A DNA stretch of 64,000 bases, taken from contig NC_054081.1 of NCBI RefSeq assembly GCF_017562075.2, positions 9,085,713 to 9,149,712 on the forward strand, given 5' to 3'. This document shows, piece after piece, positions 11,968-22,926 of this stretch (the stretch's first letter is position 1; each line of letters begins with the position of its first letter). The translations under genes were made by a program, and so were the position numbers. Source of the stretch: Anopheles merus (Eukaryota; Arthropoda; Insecta; Diptera; Culicidae). Below the pieces are notes generated by a model. It saw nothing but the letters and a program-made list of their open reading frames with translations. It was not told where the DNA came from and made no database searches.

Positions 11968-14501
11968 AGGGTGTAGGGAACAGAAAAAGACAAGGACCCA
12001 AACACTGTTCAATTCTGTGGCCATTTTTCCTCTCTCCTCTCTATGCGCGTAGCCCCCGGTTATGCCCGAAATGCTCCGATTCAGCAGAACAAAATTTGAG
12101 GTTATGTTGGCGTTCTGCTTCGGCAGCTCCGAGGACAACTGGCGTCTGGAGGGGTCTCTTTTCCTAACCGCCACCACTACTGCTTCGCCACGCCCACGGC
12201 CACGTTCCGCTGCAGCTCCGGATCAGTGGATTCGCACACCGGCCCCAGTGCGCCTTGGTTGGCCATCGTTGTGCAATGGTGTGCGTTTTGTTGTTGTTGT
12301 TGTTGTTTTGTCGCTGTCGGCGCAGCAGCAGTTGCGGTCGCTGATTGAGGGTCGGGCCGATCATCGGCACCGCACTGTATTGGATACTGGATGTCGATGT
12401 TTTTTTTTATAAATGTAATGGGTCCAAATTCGTGTAGATGTGTGTATGTATGTGTGCTTGTAAGCGCGCGTGTGTGTGTGTGCGAGTGTGAGTGTGTGTG
12501 TGTGTGTGTTAGCGAAATTGGGAACGAGCGGAACCGAACCGAGCAGACGGTGTGTAAGTTGGAGGCGAAGCGGCTGAACGGAAGGCTGACGGCGCATTGG
12601 TGCAAGATACGAAACTACTGCAAAAATCCTTAATTCTAGCAAACCTTAGCAAAACAAGCGATGAACAAACTACAACCAGTGTCTGAATAATGAAAATTCA
12701 CAGATGTTATTGACAAGGAAAGAATAAAAAACTTAAATATACACATTTAAAAAATACATATATATATATACACGTATTTGTAGCATCATCCCTAGCAACT
12801 TTAACAAAGATATATAGATATATAAAAGAAGAGATGGATAGAGACAGAGAGGAAGAGAAAGGGAGAGAAAGAGAGAAGCAGAAAGAGAGAGGAAGATAAA
12901 AAGAGAGAAGGCAAGTTGGTGGGCAAGATTGCAGGGAAAGAGGCGTCATGATTATCGAATCAACTAAAACATACTATATTAACACACACCTACACTTAAC
13001 TGTAATTCGATGCACACACACACACACACACGTGCACACATATACACTCTCAACCACGTTCGGAAAATAGCAATTTGTTGCATATGCTCAATGAAGGTTT
13101 TCGCGTGGAAACCTCTCCATTTCGCTCCCATCTTTCCCTTTGAAATGTATCCCTTCCGATCCACTCCATCCCCTCGTCGAGGCACTGCTTTAAACGAAAT
13201 GGAGCAGATCCGCCGAACCAGCAACAGCACTCTCCAAACACACCCACACACACACACACACACACATTTGTACACAAGTACAGCATAAATGCACTGATAG
13301 AATTTAAAATGGCCTCCCTCCCCGGAAAAAAACCCAATTTTCCTGTTGTGCGGAACGCCCGTTTCATTCTTATGACTGTATGCGTTTTTTGGATAGTTTT
13401 TACAACCCAAATGATAATGATAAAAAAGCCCCCGAACCCAACAAAAAAAAAAAACAAAAAAAAAAACAATCCCATCGGCCCGCTCGGTTTTTGGATGGTT
13501 TAGTGTGTTGCGCAATTTCGGCGAAGGACACACATGTACACGCCGGAACCAAAGTGGTCGTTATGGGTGCCTCCAAACCGATGCCTCTGCACGACACAAA
13601 ACACACCAACTACACTTCCACAGGCGAAAGGCCCCATCGCCACCACCACCACTATATAAATATATATGTACGTCACGATCATCCGCATCACGAGCAACGA
13701 ACCCCTATGATATGTAGAGATCTATTCAATACCCCTTACCCGTCACCGTGCTCACTGTGCAAAAAGGGGCCCGTTGCCCGTTCGTTGTCGTTGTGTCCAC
13801 TGTTCATTAAGCGCCAACGCGCGCGTGTGTGTGTGTGTGTAGTGTCACTAGTTGTAGGTAACGGTGTTCCATCCGCTTCGCACAGCACAACAGCGGTAAA
13901 GCGGTAGGGCGAGGTCGGCGGTATCGGCGAAGCTATGAGGGAGCGATGGAAAGCAGCGAAAGGCAAACACAACGATCGATCCTGTAGTGAGTGTGTGTGG
14001 GTGTGTAGGTGGGTTGTTTAGCAGTGGCGATCGATTTGCAGCCAAATCCTGGTCACGGCACCAGCGCATGACTTGGAAGCTGTTTCATCACACCGGGCAG
14101 CACTCGATAGTGCAGTGCGTTTACAATCGCTTCCTGCGGACACTGGACACACCCACACCATCTTCACTCAAGCGCTCTCTGCTCTGCTGTTCGCTTTCTC
14201 CGTCGTTGAGGGTCATCGGGGTTGTCAGGTAAACGTTGCAAAAGCGAGATGAATTAGAAGTAACATAGAGAAAGAGAGAAAAGGCGGATATTTATTCACC
14301 CAACCTGTTGCATATCCTTTCGCGCCAGCACCTGCCTGTGCACTGGCAAACGAATGTGCCCTTTCGCCATGGTGCAGCAGTGCAAACTCTCGCCTGCACT
14401 GGTCCCGATACATATTCTGGTTTATGTGATATTTGAAATGAACGAACGGATGATATGAGCGTGAAGATGTAGATGTTAAAAAGCATGTAAGATAATGAAA
14501 G

Positions 14502-14502
14502 C

Positions 14503-14554
<52 letters not shown>
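14502..14554. repeat. (GA)n microsatellite
   Basis: A pure GA run of about 50 bp. A shorter related run is at 15411-15437. Confidence 0.9.
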
Positions 14555-14557
<3 letters not shown>

Positions 14558-15404
14558 TAAGGATAGAATGAAGAGTGCAGAGTGTTTATAGAGAGTGTTA
14601 CACGAAAGAAAACAAAAAAAAAGCTATATTTTTCCTACCGCTCCTACACGCTATACAACGAAATGGTTGATTCTTGGCTAGTCTAATACTGTTACTGGTT
14701 GCACGTTAAAAAGCGCTACTGTTTAATTACACACAGCATTGTGTCTATGCCTCTGGGTTCGTTGCTTGCCGATCGCGCACACATAAAGACACCGAGTGCC
14801 GCTGCTAGTGACGTTGAGTGGCTGAGTGAGCTCCACCTGTTTGGCGTCCGCTTACATTCCATTTCCGGCCCGCTGGCACACAACCTGTACTTGCGGACGG
14901 TTCGGGGCGCTTCAGCGCCTGCAGCGTATGCAATCGGTGTAACAAAATCTTTTTTTGTTTTCCATCCGTCAGTTTTACGTACGCCTCTAGAAAGCGCGGA
15001 ACCGCCATTCGGATAAGCGAGGTATGGCAGAGCGAAGGAAAGAGAAAGAGAGAGGGAGTAAAGACGTTTAAATGAGCGAATTGAGCGCTCGGAATTGATA
15101 GGGAAGAAGGCCGCTGCACCGCTACATACTAACCTATGGAATTTAGCACTAGAATGTCAAACCCCTTTTTGAGCAACAATATATGCCACCTCGTTCACCT
15201 ACACAATAGTACTCAAATACCCGCAGACACACACACACACATACACTCACACATATTTATATATAAATATACACAAATCTTAAACATTTACCGTTTTAGC
15301 GCACCTTATAAGACAACAAAAGAAACCATTAGTAAAAGATTGTAGAGGCAAAGAATTAAAGTTTAGAGATAATAAACCTTTAAAACAAACAACCAAAACA
15401 AAAT

Positions 15405-15439
<35 letters not shown>

Positions 15440-18049
15440 ACTCGACGCCTTTCGAAACATGTATTTAGTAAGGAATGTTTCTTATATGAAAATGAACTTT
15501 AAATGAACCAAAAATTATACATCCAGCACTGGGGGGGGAGGCGCAAGAGCCCGGCCGGCCAGCGGCGAACGAGTGACGTTTCACGCCGGGATGCGTTTTG
15601 CGCTCCGGGTTTCGGTTTACGCCCATAGTTGCTGTTGCGTTGGAGGTTTGCCAGTGGTGCTACAAAAAAAAAAAACTGAGCGATCGAGTAAGATGCGCCT
15701 GTAAACAAATGGGTATGCAAACCGCACCGCACAGTGCAACAGTGTTCGTTTTATCGGAGCGAAATCATTTGGTTTTTTTCTTTGTTATTGTTCCCCTTCA
15801 TATTTTGTACAATCAAACCAAAAAACAAAAAAAAACAAAACAACAAACACAACCAATCGATAACACTTGTTTGTGCACAGAGAGATTTACGCAAATGTTT
15901 ATAATAGTGAATTTAAACTAACTAACTGTTTGGAATTGTTACCGTCAAGATATTGTCCCTTCAAGCGCTCATAAATAAATGCGTCAAACGTCATTATGTA
16001 AGGTACAGTGTACACCGCTGTTTGATGGTAAGCCCACTCTGAAACTTTCTGTGAAATTAAAAAAGAAGAAGAAGAAGAAGATGTAGAAGAATATGATAAA
16101 AAAAAGAAACAACTATAAATGTGCTTTTACGAGAAACAGAAGAAACAACACAATTGAAATCTAAACGAAACTAACTAACAAGAAGACAAGTAGCGGTTCC
16201 AGTCCCATAGCCAGTAAGAACCCATTTGCGCGCTCTTGATCGTCATTTACCATTACACACACACACACACACTCAATCAAACACACACTCAACTTCTAAG
16301 TACAGCAGATTTACATGAAACTTGTCGTTATCATAATGTGTGAAGCGAAAAGAACTAATCAAAACACGCTAAGGTGTCAAACTGGCTGTAGTAATGTTAG
16401 TGAACGAAACAAAAACAAAACAAACAACATATGTACCCACATCCAGCTCGTACTCATAGCGAAGCGATGATCTTCGCATTATTTACTCACACATACAAGC
16501 TAGCACATCACTCACCCTAAACACGGTAGTAGGAACTAGACGAACCAAGTGTAAGGCGAACGAAAAGGAACAGAAAATGACTACTGCGGGAAGAGAGAGA
16601 GAGAGAGAGAGAGAGGGGAGAGGAGGGGTGGAGTGTTGCGTTTGTAGCGACCACAAACTATTGCCAGCTTTACGCAAATCGCCTGTGTAAGGTATCTGTG
16701 TTGCAGGATGCGTTAGGATGCGGCTGTGTGTGCGCGTACCAATCCCCCCCCCCCCAGCTCTCCACTCTTTTTCAAGCGTACCGTGTGATGAATGAGTATA
16801 TGATACATTTCTACATATTTACACTCACTGTAAAACTCAAAACCAAAAATAGGAAAATACAACAAAAATGGCATACGATGTACAGGCGACTCCCAAAATA
16901 CCAGGCACTTTTCACATACACACACACATACACGAACGCACGCACACCCTGCTCCAAAACGGATGCCTAAACGAAACTCGCGTACATGTGCGCCTGAAAG
17001 GTAGGCACAACTCACTACACTAGTTCCATTACATCACTCGGAACACAACAACGCTTGGGTGTGTGTGCGTGTCGATTGGAAAAAAAGATAAGAATGGGTA
17101 GACATGAGTAAATGGATGTTGTATACACACACATACACACAGTGAAAGATAAATTTAACTAAATGTATTAACACATCATCATATGCACACACCTCCAAAC
17201 AAACCACCCATACACCTGCCTATGCACTTGATCGTTTAAATGCTGCAGCTTTAGAGAGAGAGGGAAAGAAAGAGAGAGAGAGAGAAAGAGAGAGAGGGAT
17301 TGATAAAAAGAGATAAAGATATATGCAAAGGCAACTCGGCTAACCGATGGGAATGAGAACAAGAAGAAGAGAATTTTGGATACGATCGCAGCAGCAAGAA
17401 TTTGACCGTATTTAGCTAACACATACACACACACACATGTTTATACAACGATTGCATCACACTACTACATCTACTACCCATCAAACACACACATACACAC
17501 GATGGTTTTACGATGGATTGAGCATTTTGTGTAGCTGGTCAGGGCTAGGGAACTGTGTCAGCGAGGGCCCGCTGTGTTTACAGCGCGCGTGCACGGCATG
17601 AAGGAGGTTCGCCTGTATTTCCATCAACAAACAAAAAACAAAACAAAAAAAAAGTAATTCAATGTAAAACAGAAATAAAAAGCCAGAAAACCCGGAACCG
17701 GAAGGCGATGATGAAAAACTGGAAACAAAAAAAAAAACCTCTATCCAGCGTTTGTTATTGGCCTGGTACTTGGCGGCACCAGCCGGGGCAGGGTACCAAT
17801 TGATGACAGTGGTGGCGGCGCGGGGTACCGCATGGTAAGTATTGTAGCGGACAAGGCCGAATGGCCCGTGCTTGTACAGGGTCGGTAGCTATGTTTCGCT
17901 CACTGTCCTAACAAATTGTTAGAATGCCTCGTATTGCATACATTTCGGCGCATGGCCTGCATGTTAAGCGTTGGCGTTGCGTACGCTGAAGCGTTTCCAT
18001 TTCATTGCTATCTAATGAACTGATTTCAATGGGCAATGAAGGTAGTAGC

Positions 18050-18907
18050 CAGTGCTGCAAAATGTCACTGTCAATGTCATAAAAAAATCTGACTGAACCA
18101 AAATTCATATCAGCGTCACGTACTCAATTGTGATGATCAGAGGTGAGACTCAGAACGGTTGTTGTAACCAATACATGCTTTATGCCATTTTTGCAACCAT
18201 CGTTTGGTCAGTCACTATGTCATGACTTTTTTATTATTTTGATTAGCTCTACAAAATGTCACTAACATAGACATGACAAATTCCGGCTGAAAAAAAAAAA
18301 TGTCAGCGTCACGAGCTCTACTGTGATGATCAAAGGTGAGACTGAAATAGTTGATGAGACCATCACATGCTTGGTGACTTTTTTGCACGATATTTTCCGC
18401 GGGTGATCATCAAGATAGTCATGGGATAGATATGCGATGCATGCGAGTGGTTTCAAGAAACATAATGAGCATGTTTTCTCGCTCTGTTTTACTCGACTGA
18501 CATTTGGCCATTTAGCTGCTTGGGACCAAACGCCAAGTATATTCCAAAAATGTCGTGATTATCACCGACAGAAATATCGTGACCAAGTGAGTGACCAACA
18601 GTTGGGTGCTTATCAAAATGTCATCAAGCATGTGACTGATCCTTCAACTGTTTGAGTCTCGTCACTGATCATCTCAGTTTTGTACGTGAGCTGATTTGAT
18701 CTTCTTTTCAGTCATGAATTTTGGTGACTGAAACCAATGGCACTTGACAGCACTGTTCACAGCCAGAAAAATCATGATTATGCTTGCCCTGGCATTAAAC
18801 TAACCTAGTCAGTCAGAGTATCATACCATAAAATCAAGCTACTACGGATATGTTCATTGTTTTTGTTGGTGAAAATCTCGTGATGCTCATGACATTTTGC
18901 AGCACTG
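18050..18907. mobile_element. hAT-like MITE, family A copy 1 (858 bp)
   Basis: The left end CAGTGCTGCAAAATGTCA is an exact inverted repeat of the right end TGACATTTTGCAGCACTG. The 8-mers just outside (gtagtagc at 18042-18049, gttgtatc at 18908-18915) match at 6 of 8 positions, consistent with an old 8-bp target duplication of hAT elements, whose ends typically begin CAGTG. The interior holds further imperfect inverted pairs (tcagcgtcacg..., gatcatctcag, ttggtcagtcac / gtgagtgaccaa) and no transposase frame. A second copy lies in an intron at 33771-34654. Confidence 0.85.
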
Positions 18908-19971
18908 GTTGTATCGAGCGATGATTAACGGTACTTATTTTCCTGCTGTTCATCTCTGTACTAAATTTCTAGTAAGACGTCATCCAGCAATTACGCAACG
19001 CAAAATTACGCAAAATTGCAAATTTCTGACCTCCTCAACACGACTCTTATTAAATATTACTAACTTATTTCTAAGATAACCTTTCGAACAAATGAAACCC
19101 CCTTGTAAAAACAGTGTACAGTGGCGGCATCTGGATTTCCAAAACTTTAAATTATGTTTTAAAAGTAAGGTGACCATTTTAAACAAGATTCGATTTGATA
19201 AATACCGTAATTGGTACAAAAATGGCTTACGAATGCGGTTTGTTACGAATAAAAGGTCAAAGGCCACTTTGTGGAGTGTTTTTTTTGCGTTAGTATATTT
19301 AATTTAAGTATATTTTAATTTCCATCCGTAGAGCATTGTTGCTTAGTTCTGCAAAAACTGAACTCAGCTGACGGATTAACTAATTAGTATGGAAATTCAC
19401 GACCGTGTCGTAAAACTACCAAGGAGCAGGCAGAGGAATAGAAACGTGGTAGTATGGTGTATGCTTTTGTGACAGTTATTTTTCCAATCCAAACATAAAA
19501 TAATTATAGCAAAGTGTCCTTTATCATTTCCAAAGCATTTCAATTAAAACAGCAACATCAAAAAACCTTCCACCGGAACCGATATTGCACTGATTGGTGT
19601 TTAATAATTATGCAGAAATTCACAGGAAGCGTCGCGTCGCGCTGTAATAACGCCATTAGTCAAACAACCTGCACGCGACCTTTACGGTGCAGCAAATGGC
19701 TCGCCTTTGAAGTAGTGTCGGATGACGGATGCAATTGTTGGCCAGACGAGTGCAAAGACCGAACCTGATACGTTTGTGCGCGCACGTGCGTAATTTGTGC
19801 CTGGCTGCTCAATCCCACAGCCTAGCCCTAATCCGTTTGCGGAAGCGGTGCGACTGTTGGGCACATCATTGGTCGTTCGGTAGCAGCACGGTGCGCACCT
19901 GCACGGCGTCCGCGGCCCATCAATCGCTCAGTCAGTCCGTTAATTGCCATGGCATGGAGCATGGAGCCTTG

Positions 19972-19981
19972 CGCTATAAAT
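19972..19981 (+). promoter_or_regulatory. TATA-box-like site, possible core promoter
   Basis: The sequence gctataaata stands in an unusually GC-rich island (19.7-20.1 kb). About 120 bp further lies a consensus-like splice donor (cctg|gtgagc at 20101). That is the layout of a noncoding first exon, but no transcript, initiator or partner exon can be demonstrated. If real, it could serve the plus-strand NRF gene starting at 26494. Confidence 0.25.
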
Positions 19982-21010
19982 ACGCTGCACGGGGCTGGCC
20001 GTTTCGCCCGGGGACGGCCCGGCTGTCCTTGATGCGACCGTGTGCAACGCACAGTTTTTGACGGCCCAGCTACCCGGAATCGCTGCCAATCGCTGTCCTG
20101 GTGAGCCTAGCAGTTCTTTGGAACTGTGATACCCTTTCGTGCGCAAACAATGGTGTTGGTTTCATATCTGATATTAAATTAAAAAAAAAACAACGTTTCG
20201 AAGGTTTTCAAACGAAGCAACACGAGCACTCACTTAATCAAAGCGCCTGCAAGGGCGGCAACCCTGCCGTACGCGCGTTTTTCTCACGTTTTTCGAAGCG
20301 TTTTGCTGGCGAAAGGCATTGCTCTATCATAGGTGTTGCTTTTGCTGCCATTTTAAAAACAATTGCAAAGAGAAGAACAGCGTTTGCTCCGGTACATTCA
20401 AATACTGTTTCGCAAAATATTTAAATGCGGAACGGATCGCAGCTGTTTCAATTATTTTCCAAACGGCCACAACGGAACGCCTGCAAGGTAGGCTACAGTC
20501 CTAACAATTATAACAGTTTTTTTTCCTATAGAGACTTTGAGCCGACTGGCCTCATTCGCCTTTTTAAAAATTATAACAGTTTTTTAACAATTCATCGCTA
20601 CAGGCGGCCGCAACGAGTCGAGCAACGTTGTAATAATGCCAAGCAGTGTAGCACACGAGCTGCCGCTTGAGAAAAATAGTACAATAACGCAAAATGGAGA
20701 CATTGATCAAATCTGTCCCGCCCTTTTCCTGGCGCCATGACGAAGTCCCGTCATCTTTTTCCTAGCACACATCAATGGGCTTCTGCAGGGCTGCTTTTCG
20801 ATACAGTTAAAACGATAAAAAAATATAAAAAAAATTTAATTGTGCGCCAAGTTTTGCCTCTCACGCATCTATTTTTGCCTGTAAGGTTACCATTTTTATT
20901 TTGCTTAGAAAACTTGATTGAATTACAAGGCATTTTAGCAGATTTATGACAACTCTAATTTGAAATTAAAAAAAAAAACACACAACAAAGCCTGTAAATA
21001 GATTGTTTTT

Positions 21011-21012
<2 letters not shown>

Positions 21013-21054
<42 letters not shown>

Positions 21055-21060
21055 TTTTTT
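21013..21060. repeat. (TG)n tract with T-run
   Basis: About 19 TG units followed by ten T residues. It lies just outside the target duplication of the LINE fragment. Confidence 0.9.
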
Positions 21061-21120
21061 TGCGTGTGGCAGAACTAATGATAATCAATAAATTATCAAA
21101 ACATTGTGTGCACTTTGATA

Positions 21121-22913
21121 CTGTCACAAGCCCATAATATGCACGATTTCCCTGCACAATGCGTCTCCGGATTTCGCTTTTTTGTCCGAAGTAACGACCG
21201 TCCCGAGATAGCAAAACTCCTTTACCACCTCGAGACTGTCGCCATCAACTAATACACTGCTTCCCAGACGGTCTGAGTCACCGGCAAGCAGGTACTTCGT
21301 CTTCGTCGCATTGATGCTCAATCCAATTCTTGCTGCTTTGCGTTTGAGTCGGGTGTACGCCTCACACACCTTCGCTGTTGTCCTGCCGATGATGCCGATG
21401 TCATCCGCGAAGCCAAGAAATTGGAGAGACCGGTAGAGGATCGTGCCCCGGATGTCGTTGTCTAGCACCGTGCTTTTAATGACACCCTCCAGGGTGTCGA
21501 TGTTCAAGAGCAGACAGGAGAGTCCGTCACCTTGCCTCAGACCCCTGTGTGATTCGAACGGTTCCGACGTCAAGTTCGATACGCTCACCTTGCACTGCAC
21601 CCCGTTCATGGTGGCCTCTAACAGCCGGATCAACTTCCCAGGGAAGTGGTACCGCTGCATGATGCTCCATAGCTCCTTCCGGTCTATGGTGTCGTAGGCC
21701 GCCTTGAAGTCGATGAACAGGTGGTGCGTTGGGATCTGGGCGCTCTCGGCACTACTGGAGGATCTGCCGTACAGTGAAAATTTGGTCGTTGGTGGATTTC
21801 CCTCCAACAAACCCAGCTTGGTAGCGGCCGACAAAATTTGTAGCAAAGGGGCGCAAGTCTGCAGAACATGATCTGGGGCAGGATCTTGTAGGCGGCATTC
21901 AGGACTGTGATGGCTCGGAAATTCGCACAATCCAGCCTGTCGTCCCTTTTGCAGACTCGGTGAATTACACCCAGCTTCCATTCCACCGGTAGTTCCTCCT
22001 GTTTCCAGACTTTCACGATCAGCCGATGCATTTCGACGGTAAGCCTCCCCAGCCCCATCTTGAAGAGCTCGGCCGCCAGACCATCGCTGCCGGCAGACTT
22101 ATTGCTCTTAAGCTGCTTGATGGGGCTGGCAATCTCATCCAGCGATGGCGGGGGCACCTCGTCGTCTGCACCGACGCTGTCGCTTGCTGTAACATTCAGA
22201 TGTCCTTCGTAGTAGCACTTCCACCTTTCGATCACCTTCCGCTCGTCCGTCGGGAGATTGCCTTGCACATCCCGGCACATTGCGGTTTTAGGAGCAAACC
22301 CGCTCCGTGCCTCCTTCAATCTCCTGTAGAACAAGCGGGTGTCCCCCTGACTGAGAAAGCTGCTCCAGCAGCTGTTCGTCTGACTCTTCAAAACGGCGCT
22401 GCTTGGCCTGGAAGGGCAGGGTTCGCTGTTTCCTCAGTCATCTGTAGATCTCCACGGTCTGGCGGGTTTCATGCCGTAGCATGCGGGCGCGCGCTGCATT
22501 CTTATCGGTGCGGACTATGCACATTAATAATGCTCAGGTTGAAGAATCTGCCACGAATTCGCAACCTGCACATCCGTTCGTTGGCCGGCCACCACCCGAT
22601 CACTCTCTGCTGCATCGCAGCCAGCACCATGGACGCAGTACCGAGCTCGCGCGTCTCTCCACCGCTCTGGTAGATCGTGCAGTTGCTACGGTACTGGCGC
22701 ACCGTCACGCCTTTCCAGCATACCTCCCGAGGTGCTACTATTTCGAAACCGCGGGCCCAGACCTCATCGAACGCAATTCGGGTCTCCATATCCGATGAGA
22801 GGGTTATGCAGTTCCATGTCCCGAGCCTCCAATCGTAAGTCCTTTTTCGGTGCGTAGGTCTGAATCGATTGGTCCGATACGGTACTTCTTCTTGTTGACT
22901 ATTCGTTTCATTC
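21121..22913 (-). mobile_element. Truncated non-LTR retrotransposon (LINE) with decayed endonuclease and reverse transcriptase
   Basis: On the minus strand the 5' part (about 22850-22500) reads WNCITLSSD, METRIAFDEVWARGFEIV and IINVHSPHR. This is the start of an apurinic-type endonuclease domain, cut short. A linker and the reverse transcriptase follow: SAGSDGLAAELFK (22.1 kb), FIDFKAAYDTIDRKELW (about 21.7 kb), GLRQGDGLSCLL and the catalytic box LGFADDIGIIGR at about 21400. Several frame changes (near 21980-21684 and 21170) make it inactive. It stops just after RRRIVQGNRAYYGL, so the 3' third is missing. A 13-bp direct repeat GTGCACTTTGATA (21108-21120 and 22914-22926) brackets the fragment and is a good target-site duplication. 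Clade not assigned. Confidence 0.85.
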
Positions 22914-22926
22914 GTGCACTTTGATA

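Larger units (their letters stand above)
1847..17748. other. Long exon-poor region dense in simple repeats
   Basis: No exon with both splice sites and convincing coding character was found here. The DNA is a patchwork of A-runs (aaaaaacaaaac), CA/TG tracts (4420-4440, 7190-7215, 7574-7645, 10205-10262, 13015-13032, 13245-13265), GA/CT tracts and GAA runs (11704-11741, 16064-16080). Many short open frames are simply these tracts read in frame. It may be a very long 3'UTR or a large last intron of the diacylglycerol kinase-like gene, or intergenic DNA; the sequence alone does not decide. Confidence 0.6.
18908..21107. other. Spacer between MITE and LINE fragment
   Basis: No exon could be supported here. 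The segment includes a GC-richer island at about 19660-20110 containing a TATA-like box and a donor-like gtgagc at 20101 (listed separately), and an AT-rich remainder with a (TG)n tract at 21013-21051. Confidence 0.5.

Noticed and set aside
22026..22673. Plus-strand open frame of about 215 codons
   Set aside because: It is antisense to the LINE reverse transcriptase and endonuclease remains.
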